Origin: Dillenia suffruticosa | Taxonomy: Eukaryota > Streptophyta > Magnoliopsida > Dilleniales > Dilleniaceae | Direction: 5' to 3' | Length of the DNA stretch: 64,000 nt | NCBI GenBank assembly: GCA_033439265.1 | Contig: JAVTVX010000010.1 | Coordinates: 26,153,056 to 26,217,055 of the forward strand | Shown here: one piece after another, positions 41,558 through 53,204 of the stretch | Position numbering within the stretch: the first letter of the stretch is position 1 | Layout: every line of letters starts with the position of its first letter | Position numbers and translations under genes: made by a program | Notes under the pieces: model-generated | The model's input: the letters and a program-made list of their open reading frames with translations, nothing else | What the model was told of the DNA's origin: nothing | The model's database searches: none

Positions 41558-44500
41558 ATGGCTTCAAGATCATTCAAGGGCAGCCGGTCTAATATTGCAT
41601 CTGCAATGGATGGGGCTGACTCACAGTACAGCCGGCCTCCATTGCCTCCAACTGTCACCTTTGCTCGTAAAACTTCCTCAGGTCGCTACACAAACCTTTC
41701 GAGGGATGATCTTGATAGTGAGATAGGGAGTACTGACTTTCAGAATTACACGGTGCACATACCGCCAACCCCAGATAACCAGCCCATGGATCAAATTGAT
41801 GCCTCCATTTCACAGAAGGTTGAAGAGCAATATGTTTCGAACTCACTTTTTACCGGTGGGTATAATAGTGTTACTAGGGCTCATCTAATGGACAAGGTGA
41901 TTGAATCTGAAGCAAACCATCCCCAGATGGCGGGTGCTAAAGGTTCTTCTTGTGCTATCCCTGGTTGTGATAGCAAAGTGATGAGCGATGAAAGAGGCAT
42001 GGATATTTTGCCATGCGAATGTGATTTTAAGATTTGTAGAGATTGTTATCTTGATGCAGTGAAAACGGGTGATGGGATTTGCCTGGGTTGTAAAGAGCCA
42101 TATAAGGCAGCAGAAATGGAAGAAGTGGTCATGGAGAGCAGTCGACCACTTCCACTTCCACCCCCTGCTGGGATGTCAAAAATGGAGAGGAGGCTGTCTC
42201 TGATGAAATCAACTAAATCAGTGTTGATGAGGAGTCAGACCGGGGATTTTGACCACAACAGATGGCTTTTTGAGACAAAGGGAACGTATGGGTATGGCAA
42301 TGCTATATGGCCCAAGGAGGGAAGTTTTGTGAGTGGCAAAGATGAGGAGGAAATTGATCCTTCTGCATTAAGCAACAAACCATGGAGACCTCTCACACGA
42401 AAATTGAAGATACCTGCTGCTGTTCTCAGCCCATACCGGTAAACTCACCCTCTCAACCTCCTGCTATTTATTTTCTCATTTATTTTTGAATGCTTTGATA
42501 TTTCATATTTTCATGTATCTACCTTTTGATACCTGCTGCTTTTCTTAGAACCTCTAGCACACGTCACATGAACTGTAGTTTGCAAAGGGACTTCAATTTG
42601 TGCTAATATTTTGTTTCTGTCTGGTCTCCCCGGTACCTATTCCCTCCCCTTTTTTGTATTTAAGGATCTCACTTTTTTCATCGCTTTCTTGCCTATTATC
42701 TTAGATAGAACATATTTGTGACGACTATCTGGTTTTTGTTGTGGCTTATCTCAGGCTTCTTATATTTGTTCGAATGGTTGCCCTTGCATTTTTCCTGACA
42801 TGGAGGGTCAAACATCCAAACACTGATGCTGTTTGGCTGTGGGGAATGTCTGTGGTTTGTGAGATATGGTTTGCTTTCTCTTGGCTGCTTGACCAACTTC
42901 CCAAGCTTTGCCCTGTCAATCGTGCTACAGATCTTAATGTCTTGAAGGAGAAGTTTGAAACACCTAGCCCTAACAATCCTACTGGAAAATCTGATCTCCC
43001 TGGTATAGATGTATTTGTCTCTACTGCTGATCCAGAGAAGGAACCACCCCTTGTGACAGCCAACACCATTCTTTCTATCCTAGCAGCTGACTATCCTGTT
43101 GAAAAGCTCTCCTGCTATGTCTCTGATGATGGAGGCGCACTTCTGACATTTGAGGCCATGGCGGAAGCTGCCAGTTTTGCTAACATATGGGTCCCTTTTT
43201 GCCGTAAACATGATATCGAGCCCAGGAACCCAGAAACATATTTCAATTTGAAGAGGGACCCCTACAAGAATAAAGTGAGACCCGATTTTGTCAAGGATCG
43301 CAGACGAGTAAAGCGTGAATATGATGAATTCAAGGTCCGGATCAACGGCTTGCCTGATTCTATACGCCGCCGCTCAGATGCGTTTCATGCTCGGGAGGAA
43401 ATCAAAGCAATGAAGCTTCAGAGACAGAATGGGAATGATGAAATTGCGGAGCCTGTGAAGATCCCAAAAGCTACATGGATGGCTGATGGAACTCACTGGC
43501 CTGGTACTTGGATAAATCCATCCTCAGAGCATTCCAGGGGTGATCATGCTGGAATAATCCAGGTATAGTCTTTTGCTGGTGTCTCTTATGATCTGTTTCT
43601 TACAGCTTCATTTTTAATGGTTTGGGTAACATACATAGGCTTATACTTACAAATATCTAAAAGTGTATTGCTAGAGTGAAGTATTTAAAAAATTGACCGT
43701 TTTGGGGAATGTTCTATGAAAAGAGTGGAAGTTAAGCTGATATGAGCTCTTAAAAATGATATAGGTAATGTTGAAACCTCCCAGCGATGAGCCACTCCAT
43801 GGCACTGCAGATGATGGAAACGTAATCGATTTCACTGATATTGATATCCGTCTCCCCTTGCTAGTGTATGTTTCTCGGGAGAAGCGTCCTGGCTATGATC
43901 ACAACAAGAAGGCAGGAGCCATGAATGCATTAGTTCGAGCATCAGCTATCATGTCCAATGGCCCTTTTATCCTAAACCTTGACTGTGATCACTACATCTA
44001 TAACTCTCAAGCCATGAGGGAAGGTATGTGTTTCATGATGGATCGAGGAGGGGACCGCATTTGCTATGTCCAGTTCCCTCAGAGGTTTGAAGGCATTGAT
44101 CCTTCTGATCGCTATGCTAATCATAACACTGTTTTCTTCGATGTCAACATGCGAGCCCTAGATGGTCTCCAGGGTCCCGTCTATGTCGGAACTGGATGTC
44201 TCTTCAGAAGAATTGCTCTTTATGGCTTTGACCCACCTCGTTCAAAAGAACACCAGCCTGGTTGTTGCGACTGCTGCTTTTCGAGACGCAGAAAGACTGC
44301 CTCTGTGGCTAACCACCCTGAAGAAAACCGGTCTTTGAGAATGGGTGATTCTGATGATGAAGAAATGAACCTTTCCTTGCTCCCTAAGAAGTTTGGGAAC
44401 TCTGTGCTCCTTATTGACTCAATCCCCATAGCTGAGTTCCAAGGTCGTCCTCTTGCAGATCACTCCGCTGTGAAAAATGGAAGGCCACCCGGTGCTCTCA

Positions 44501-45522
44501 CCATTCCCCGTGATCTTCTAGATTCATCAACTGTTGCGGAGGCAATCAGCGTCATCTCCTGCTGGTATGAAGATAAAACTGAGTGGGGTCATCGTGTTGG
44601 CTGGATTTATGGATCTGTGACTGAGGATGTTGTCACAGGGTACAGAATGCACAACAGAGGATGGAAGTCGGTTTACTGTGTCACCAAGCGGGACGCCTTC
44701 CGTGGAACTGCTCCAATTAATCTCACAGATAGGCTTCATCAGGTGCTTAGGTGGGCTACTGGGTCAGTTGAGATTTTCTTCTCCCGTAACAATGCTCTCC
44801 TGGCAAGCTCAAAAATGAAACTACTACAGCGAATAGCATATCTCAACGTTGGAATCTACCCCTTTACCTCCATCTTCCTGATCGTCTATTGCTTCCTTCC
44901 TGCACTATCCCTCTTCTCAGGCCAGTTCATAGTCCAGACACTCAATGTCACCTTCCTGGCTTACCTCTTCATCATCACTGTCACTCTATGTATGCTTGCT
45001 GTGCTCGAGATCAGGTGGTCAGGCATCGAACTAGAAGAGTGGTGGCGAAACGAACAGTTTTGGCTGATTGGAGGCACCAGCGCACATCTTGCTGCTGTGC
45101 TTCAAGGGTTACTCAAAGTAGTTGCTGGAATCGAAATCTCCTTCACTTTGACATCAAAATCAGCTGGTGACGATGTTGATGATGAATTTGCTGATCTCTA
45201 TGTTGTGAAATGGACTTCTCTTATGATCCCACCGCTCACAATCATTATGGTTAACATAATTGCAATAGCAGTTGGTTTTAGCAGGACAATATATAGTACT
45301 CTACCACAGTGGAGTAAACTGCTGGGTGGAGTTTTCTTTAGCTTCTGGGTACTTGCCCATCTCTACCCTTTTGCTAAGGGGCTGATGGGAAGAAGAGGAA
45401 GGACACCAACCATTGTTTTTGTATGGGCAGGGCTTATGGCCATTATAATCTCTCTCCTATACGTGGCGATCAATCCCTCTACAGATAGTAGCAGCATAGG
45501 AGGTTCATTCCAATTCCCTTGA
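41558..45522 (+). CDS. CSLD3: Cellulose synthase-like protein, subfamily D (CSLD2/CSLD3 type)
   Basis: Three exons encode 1148 aa: 41558-42438, 42755-43562 and 43765-45522. CSLD enzymes are GT2 processive glycan synthases. They are needed for tip-growing cells such as root hairs and are proposed to make cellulose-like or mannan-type glucan. An N-terminal RING-type zinc finger lies at about residues 130-185 ([35 protein letters not shown]). Two membrane segments start near residue 295. The catalytic residues are in STADPEKEP (D about 386), NLDCDHY (about 636-638), [10 protein letters not shown] (about 851) and QVLRW (about 889-893). Six more membrane segments close the protein. The length is typical for CSLD (about 1145). 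The start ATG gives [11 protein letters not shown], the usual family N-terminus. The closest relatives from memory are At3g03050 (CSLD3/KOJAK) and At5g16910 (CSLD2); I cannot separate them by eye. Confidence 0.97.
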
Positions 45523-46299
45523 TCACGCTTTTTGGGGAGGTAATTCAATTGGGTACATTTGTTTCTTTCACCCATTGAAAATACTTCTTTTTTATACTTT
45601 TAGCAATTTGTGGAGATTGATTGGGTTAAACTGAATTCGAACATTGTGGTTCTATTTCTGAACTCCTTATATTCTTTTTTTTTTTTTAATTTGACACAGT
45701 TGTATATTTGAGGAGTGAAAAGTTTATATTTACTTCACATTTGTTATTACAAACCCTATATAGTTTCCTTTTTGTTGCCTAGTACTTGGCTGAGCCGCTT
45801 GTCTATTTTATTTAATTTTTTGTTGAGCTAAATAGAGGCCAAGATGTTAATGCTCTGTCTCTCTCGCTATTAACCTGCCGATCAATTTTGAAATGAAAAA
45901 ATTTTATAAGATACAGAAACAGAGATAAGAAGGGTTGGTAATAAAGGGTTCTCCAAACCTTAAAATAAGGTAAATGAACTTGTAACTAGATCTGACTCTC
46001 CCGAAACTCTTGTTCATGCAGCTTGAATGAAACTAGTTGTTGAAGCAGCACGGATGCATGCCCTTCCAGATTCCAAAACTAAAACTCACAAGCCTGAAAG
46101 TACCAAAATTTTTCTCTAAGACCGCCAAACCAGGAAAAGAAGACCATCCATATACCTTCAAAAAGCACCCACTTAGCATGTCTCCTCCTTTCAGAGCCTG
46201 TTGGAAAGAGAATCCAGTGCCCATTGCTTCGCTTGTGAACTTCTGAATACGATAAACCACCCTGTGAGTGCTTTGGAACATAAAAAATAAGATTTAGGT
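45523..46299. other. CSLD 3' UTR and FLA promoter
   Basis: The left part is the CSLD 3' UTR. An open frame at 46037-46246 has no recognised motif and probably lies in the promoter or leader of the next gene. No TATA box is clear. Confidence 0.5.
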
Positions 46300-47034
46300 A
46301 TGGGAACTTGCATGATTCTAGCTAGTCTTTTGATGGCTTTGATGTCAACAACCTCAGCTAACTCTGCAAACATCCCTTCAAAAAGCCAAGACCTTCTTAA
46401 TGCCATGGAAGAGATGCAAAAGGCCAATTACTTCACTTTTGTCATGCTGACAAACATGTCACCTGTAGGCAACCTTCAAGGCAACATCACCTTCTTGATG
46501 CCCAACGACCGCATGCTCTCCAAAACTCTCATGCCAGAGAACTCTATTTCCGAGTTCTTGCTCCAGCATTCGATTCCTTTTCCGTTGCTCTTCGACTACC
46601 TTGTACATTTCCCAACAGGGTCCATGGTTCCAACCTCAAAACTCGGGTGCATGCTTAAGGTCTCTAACAATGGCAGAAGAAGCTTTTACCTTAACAATGT
46701 GAAGATCATTAGGCCAAATGTATGCACATCAGGGTCTTCAATAAGATGCCATGGCATTGATGGGGTTATTTCAGTGGACAATTCTACATTGCCTATCCCA
46801 TCTTGTTCTAATTGCTCCAGTCCCATTTCAGACCCTGCACCTCCTGCCTTGTCATCTCCATGGCTGCCTCCTCCACCCCCAGAAGGCTCTGATCCTGCAG
46901 CTTCTATGACTGCTCCGCCGCCCATAGCTCCACATCATGCTTCAAACGAATCTGGGTCTTTGAAAAGGCAACGTGGAGTAGGATCATGTGGACTCTTGAT
47001 GAGCTTTCTTTTGCTGCCAATGTTGGGGTTCTGA
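46300..47034 (+). CDS. Fasciclin-like arabinogalactan protein, GPI-anchored
   Basis: A single exon encodes 244 aa. Fasciclin-like arabinogalactan proteins are cell-surface glycoproteins linked to wall assembly and adhesion. A signal peptide occupies about residues 1-23 (MILASLLMALMSTTSANSAN). One fasciclin domain covers about 28-165, with an H1-like box (NITFLMPNDRML) and a diverged H2-like region (LFDYLVHFPTGSMVP). A Pro/Ser/Ala-rich stretch follows (about 168-220; PPPPPEGSDPAAS), suited to hydroxyproline arabinogalactan attachment. A hydrophobic C-terminus (CGLLMSFLLLPMLGF) acts as a GPI signal. NMS, NIT, NST and NCS are potential N-glycosylation sites. The gene lies 0.8 kb after CSLD, as in Arabidopsis At5g16910/At5g16920 (from memory). 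It is shorter than two-domain FLAs. Confidence 0.88.
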   Translation: MGTCMILASLLMALMSTTSANSANIPSKSQDLLNAMEEMQKANYFTFVMLTNMSPVGNLQGNITFLMPNDRMLSKTLMPENSISEFLLQHSIPFPLLFDYLVHFPTGSMVPTSKLGCMLKVSNNGRRSFYLNNVKIIRPNVCTSGSSIRCHGIDGVISVDNSTLPIPSCSNCSSPISDPAPPALSSPWLPPPPPEGSDPAASMTAPPPIAPHHASNESGSLKRQRGVGSCGLLMSFLLLPMLGF

Positions 47035-48479
47035 GCCTGGAAAATACACAATTATAGTGATATATTTATTTAACTTCTTTCATGGATTGGCTCTCATAAG
47101 ATCAAGGCTGTCTAACAATTTACATGGGCTAGCTTAGTTCAACTCTTTTTTTTTTTTTTTTTTTTTTTTGTTTTTTGATACTTCCGATGACACCACAGCT
47201 TAGTTCAACTCTGTGCTACATATATTGTTTCCTAAATTAAAATTCTCTTTTGATTTCTTAATCCACTGAATTAATACCCCAATGTGAGGGATTTTGGGTG
47301 AGATTGCTTAATCAATTATCTTGCAACCTAGAAAGGGATACCATGGAATTTTAAAATAATTTAATTCTGTTAAAGGGATAAAATTAATTTGATTAGCTTT
47401 AAAGAGAAAAATAAATAAATTTTATATTTTAGAAAAAGAAAAAATAAATGTAATATATTTAAAAAGAAAAAATATGAATTAAATTGATTTTTTTTATAAA
47501 GATAATTTATATAAGTTGAATCTAAAAAGAGAGAAAAATAGTTAAATTATATAGGGATCAATATTACTAAATGTTAATGTGCATGTGAATTGTGAAATAA
47601 GAGAACGTGAAAACACCTCTATCATTTATCTCTCTCTCTCTCTCTTTTCTTTTTCCCTCTAATATTTTTTTCTAATTTTTTTACTTTTTATTAAACCCTG
47701 CATTACCAAATAGTTCATAAATCTTTTTTTTTCTAATTTTAAATATAAATCTTTTTTCTAATTTTTTACTTTAAAAAAAAAAAAACAAAACTCAGTCTGT
47801 ATGTCTTTTAACTATAAAATATAGAGTTAATAATATAATTAAAAATGCAATAATTTTATTAATTATTGAAAAATATACAATAAAAAATATTTATGTAATT
47901 ATTTACAACAAAAAAGGTGGGATGCTTAAACAAAATGGGACAGAGGTTGTTTCTATATGGTTTAGTTGATTTATTATGTTACTAAAATTTTGCTTTCTTA
48001 TAATTTTTTAATTAAATTACCTTATAAAATAAAATTATAAATTGATTTATATGTAGAGAGAGAGAGACAAAAAATTACGCCATTACTTTTATATATGCCA
48101 CGTCCATTTAAAAATATTTTATTTTATTTTATTTTATAATGTTTTTTTAAAATAAAATATATGTTTTTATCTAGAATAATTTATAAATAATAATTTAAAT
48201 TCTATAAAAAAAACTGTCTGACTTCGTTCTGATGCCTAATTTTCCTTTTATATTTCCTAACTAAAAAAATAATAATTTAGACTTTTAATTTTAAATTTTA
48301 GAATCGATAATTCGAGAGATAAATATTATAAATATTAAAATATATATATATAAATATATATAATTAAAATTTTAAAATAAAATAGTGAAGATAACTCTAA
48401 GATAAAGTTAAAATTTCCTAACGAACGAGGGGCGAAAAAAAAAAAAAAAAAAAACAAACGAAAAAAAAATATAAACGCT
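47035..48479. other. AT-rich intergenic region
   Basis: This is the FLA 3' UTR, then very AT-rich sequence. A T run of about 25 bases lies at 47145-47169, a (CT)n run near 47630-47646 and an A-rich run at 48434-48456. I see no gene. Confidence 0.6.
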
Positions 48480-48649
48480 CTCGCTTTAGGTGTCGCTCTC
48501 GGTCTCGCAGACAGTCTCTCTCGCGACTGAACCCTAGCGGGACCAAATTAGCTCTTGAATAAACCCAGCATTTGAACCGACAAACCCTAGATTAACATTA
48601 ACGCAAATTGAAGCTTCCCAGGTTAGGCCTTCTCTCTTCTTCTTCTTCT

Positions 48650-48695
<46 letters not shown>

Positions 48696-49100
48696 CCCCC
48701 CAATTCGCCGTCACTGGACAATAACTTCGGGCGGAACTTTCTCGCAGTTTATGTCTGCCTCACTTATTCTATCTTCTTCTTTTTCTTCTTCTTGCTGTGA
48801 ACCCAAAAGTTTTATAGGACTTTTGGTTGATATAGCATGGGAATTCTGAAAGATTGAAGAGTTCGTGTGCCTTCTTTCACTATTACTTAATCTAAGTTAT
48901 CTGCTCTATGGTTATATGGGTGTTCTGTGTACTAAATTTAATTAAATTTTCTTTGTCTATCTTCATTCGAAAGCATTAGAATGATATTCTTGTTGGGGTT
49001 GGTGTTGATTTAGTTCCTTGCATTTGGTGGATGGTTGGATCAAATTATTAGATTTTTTATATTCTTTTTTGTAGGAAACCAAGAGTAAGGATTACTGAAT
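48480..49100 (+). promoter_or_regulatory. PDCD2-like leader with (CT)n and leader intron
   Basis: GC-richer leader sequence starts near 48478 (CGCTCTCGCTTTAGG). A donor (CCCAG/GTTAGG) is at 48621 and an acceptor (TTTTTTGTAG) ends at 49074, 26 bases before the start codon, so I infer a leader intron of about 450 bp. It contains an uninterrupted CT run (about 48652-48692) followed by nine C bases. Confidence 0.5.
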
Positions 49101-52100
49101 ATGAGTGAAGATATTTTGGATAATTTCAAAGCTCTCCAAAAATGTTCCCTTCAAGAGGAGGAAGAAGAAGAAGAAGAGGAAGACATTGTTATTGAGGATG
49201 CTGGGGATGATGAAGAAGATGACGATGATGATGAAGAAGAAGAAGAACCAACTACTCTGGGTTTTGTGGAAAAGCCCAAAAACCGCTGGTCTCTTCTCCG
49301 TCATTTATTCCCTAGCAAAGCTGGAGGCGTGCCCGTAAGTCTCAAACTGCCATTAAAATGTAGAAAGCACTTGAATTCTGATGGTTGATTTATTCTCAAA
49401 AATGCAGGCTTGGTTGGATCCAGTCAATCTACCATCGGGAAGGCTTTGCAAATGTGACTTTTGTGATGAACCTCTGCATTTCTTAATGCAGGTAGCGAAT
49501 ATAGTCTATTTCTGTCTATTCAACCCATTGACCTCGACCTTAAGCCAGACCCATGATAGATGCTTCTTTCAATTTGATATATTTCTTGTACTTCAAGGTC
49601 TACGCTCCAATCTCTGACAAGGATTTCACATTTCATCGAACAATATTTGTGTTCATGTGTCCATCAATGTCCTGTCTTCTCAAAGACCAACATGGACAGT
49701 GGCAACGTCAACCTGATAACGCATTGCGTAGGTATTTCTTGTATATTTAGCAATCTTCTCTGTTTCTCTTTATTTTGTTCTCTCCCCTTCTTTTGGGTGT
49801 GACCAAGAAAGAGAGCAGTGCAGTTGCAGGGCACTGAGCCTGCAACCAGCAGGGTCAAAGGCCCAAAAGCTCACCTTGAGTGAAATCCTCCCAACACCAT
49901 TACCATGGTTGGAGCTGTGGTAGCATGTGGGATGGGTGCTTGCTCAACTGCTGAGTGGGAAAGAATTTGTTACTAGTGATCGTCTTCTTCTTCCTTTTTT
50001 TTTTTGCCTTTTTTTTTTTCTTTTTCTAATATCATGTTTTCTACTTGGAATGGTTTCTATAAGTGTGAAGGTCTTCCGTTGTCAATTGCCGCGTTCAAAT
50101 CCTTTTTACTCAAGTGAGCCCCCAAGATATAATGGGACTGACAAACCTTCTGGAGATGGAGGTAGGTTGCTATATTTTTTCTAATCATACTTGCAACTTC
50201 GTCTTTAGAGATATATGAATAATTTGGGGTCAAATGCTTGCAAGGAGGGGGGAAAAAGATATATGAACAGAGTAAAAGATGATTATATTTGACCAGATGA
50301 ATAAGAGATGTTGTAAATTTGGACCTGCATATATTTTTATCATTCTTTTTGTTCAGGTCACAGTTTTTGTTCTTATCTTTACATGTATTAAACAATGTAG
50401 TCCGGCAGATTGAAAGACGGCTACTCTTAGAGCATATTTTTCCTTAAATGTTTGTTCATTTCTTTGGTGTTGGATGGTTGCAGCTGCACACTGTGACTGG
50501 TGTGGCACCTGGAAAGGAGATAAGATCTGTAGTAATTGCAGAAAAGCACGTTATTGTTCAGAGAAGCACCAGGTACTTAGGGTTTAGAAACTATAGATGA
50601 GCTCACTCTATTTCACACTGATGGATTAATCATGACCAGATACTTTGCTTGCAGACTAGGCATTGGCGTTCTGGCCACAAGGTTGCTTGTCAGAAAATGA
50701 TACTCTCTTCATCCGATTCTATTTCATGTAAAATCACTTCTACTTCAGCAGATTTACCAAAAGGCTAGCGAATTAGATGCTCTATTCAGAAAGTTTGATC
50801 TAGGATGTGAATTGAAACAGTCGGATATTCAGTCTGGTTATCTACATGTGGGATATCCATGCGGGTCACTTGTTTGATAACAATTGATTTCATGAAAATA
50901 TAACAAGTGAAGGGAAATTATGCACTGCATGGCCTTTGTTACCTGATCCGATGCTTTAATCCAGAATGTCTAAGAAAAATGGCGCTTAGAAGTCAATAGT
51001 TTGTAGCATGAGATCATGTGCAATGAGGTTTAAAATGATGCAATTTTGTGATCACACCTCAAAAACAAATGGTTCACATGGATCCAGAATCTTGATATAT
51101 CATATATCGATATGTATTTGTGTCTATGGGGTGTGTCTGTATGCTTCTTAATATACATCTCTTATTTGAATTCATTGAATGTTCTCAGATGCAAGCAACA
51201 CACTTTGGCCAGAATTTGAGATCATAAATGAGGATGAAAGTGAATATGACCTGGTGGAGACTACCGATTCTAACAAAGTGAATTCTTTGGTTCCAGCTGG
51301 TAGAGTGGATGATACAATCAATTCAATGATGGACACTTTTGAGGTCTGCATTCATTGTGATAATTCCTGTGTTAATTGATCATCTCATATATCTGGATCT
51401 GTATTCTTACTTCTTAACAGGGAGATGGTGACAAAAAGAGTTGGGCGTCTTTCCAAGTACGCATCTCAAAAGCCCCCAAGCAAGTATTGAGGTGAGTGGT
51501 ACATGACTTGATTAATAATAAGATTTGGAGAATGTGCTTTTTGTTCTATAATTGCATTCGTTTCAATTTTCGTTACGGAAACTAGCGTGTAAACAACTGT
51601 TGTGATTTAGAGAATCAATCCTAGTTACTTCTGGATCCTTAGCTATGTTTTTTTGATTGGCTTGCTTTGTTTTATACTTTTTTGTTGCTAGTGGAATTTT
51701 ATTCTCAATCATTTACTTGCTTTGTGGTTGAGTAACACACTTCTTTTATGAATGAAGTCTACTTGTATTCCTATTCTTGTAATTCTTTTTTCACAATTGG
51801 TCCAAGTGCAGAGCATGCACAAATACATATGCTCTGTAGCATAGATTTCTCTTTATTCTTACAAAAATCTCTGCAGTAATCATCAGATCAATTGATCAGT
51901 TTGATATTAGGTAGCAAAACTGCGATTTTAATTGCTATGGGAAATTATCAATAGCTCCTAAGTCCTTACTCCTAGGAAACTGAAATTGGAACAAATGCAA
52001 AATTTAGCAATGTTATTTGACATAGCAATTTTATTGAAGTGAATGCAAATAGCTTTTTACATGGTATATATATATATATATATAAAAAGTAGGATCTTTA

Positions 52101-53204
52101 CATGTAAAATAGGTTGCATTTGCTATCTGCTTTATAAAGAGCAGGATCTTTTCATGTCGCTTCATAAAGCAGGACCTTTCCTTATAGAATTTCCCTAAAC
52201 ACTAAATCATACATGTTTATTGAAATGAAATTATATTTACATTCACTTTGGCTCCAGATTTTATTTCCCGTTATATTATTATTGAAATGAATGCAATTAG
52301 CTCCTTACTCCTTGCTTTAGGAAATTCTCCATAATTATGAATTTTATTCAACTACTAACCACTGGTTCATTTAATTCTTTACTCATAGCTCATGTTATTA
52401 TATTTGCTACGGAAAATCCTCCATATGGAGTAGGTTTGGGGTGTATTCGAGTCGAGTCAATTCTGAGTACCCCTATGTGCAAACTCAAACTCAAATTTTT
52501 TAATAGTACTCGAACTCAACGAGTAATAATAAAATGACTTGAACTCGACTCGATTATAGATATGAATATTTATATAATATATTAATATATTTCACTTAAT
52601 TTAATTTTTTATATTATAATAGTATATGCGTATATACCATAGGCCATATACTACCATGGTTGCCTATATTCCAAGTCATCATTGTCAGTTCCTTGGTCAC
52701 AACTATATCCATGCATTTTATCTACATCAATAAATTGAATTTGTTTGATCCATAAATTTTCAGGTATTCTAGGGGTGCAAGAGCTAAGCCTCTATGGCCC
52801 ATGTCAAGTGGCCGGCCATCCAAGGCTGACATCCCTAAATGTTGTTACTGTGGCGGTCCACGAATTTTTGAGTTTCAGGTCTGGAAACCCTCTGCTGAGA
52901 TTCTTTTTGACTGTCAATGCTTCCAATACATGATATTTTCACCCTCTGTTGTTTCATCATCATTTACCTAAACTAAGTCCAAGTAATGTACTTTCAGAGG
53001 TAGATTCATCTAATCTCTCCTTTTATGGTCCAGATCTTGCCTCAGTTACTTTATTACTTTGGGGTGAAGAATGATGCGGATTCTCTTGATTGGGCTACTA
53101 TAGTTGTGTATACATGTGAAGCATCTTGCGAGGCAAGCATTGCTTACAAGGAGGAATCAGTTTGGATTCAAATCTCTTCGTCATCTCCTGGCATGCCCTG
53201 TTAG
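49101..53204 (+). CDS. PDCD2: PDCD2-type protein with MYND zinc finger
   Basis: Ten exons encode 407 aa: 49101-49334, 49408-49491, 49598-49731, 50064-50161, 50484-50572, 50655-50727, 51189-51343, 51421-51491, 52764-52878 and 53034-53204. Frame is kept at every junction. An acidic run occupies about residues 19-50 (EEEEEEEEED, DDDDDEEEEE). The N-terminal PDCD2 region follows (GGVPAWLDPVNLPSGRLCKC, CDEPLHFLMQ, FHRTIFVFMCP). A MYND finger lies at about 185-222 (HCDWCGTWKGDKICSNC, YCSEKHQTRHW, HKVAC). The PDCD2 C-terminal domain ends the protein (CCYCGGPRIFEFQILPQLLY, then VVYTCEASCE). Animal and yeast relatives chaperone ribosomal protein uS5 during 40S assembly; that role is inferred here. The closest Arabidopsis gene from memory is At5g64830, outside the block matched by the left-hand genes. 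Confidence 0.93.
52430..52560. repeat. CTCGAGTC-rich dispersed repeat in a PDCD2-like intron
   Basis: ATTCGAGTCGAGTCAATTC is followed by CAAACTCAAACTCAAATT, CTCGAACTCAACGAGTA and CTTGAACTCGACTCGATTA, so GAGTCGAG and its complement CTCGACTC face each other. Such sequences are dispersed in many dicot genomes and probably derive from a MITE. Confidence 0.5.

Noticed and set aside
46037-46246. 69-codon open frame before the fasciclin-AGP gene
   Set aside because: There is no known motif, and it does not join the downstream gene in frame without an invented intron.
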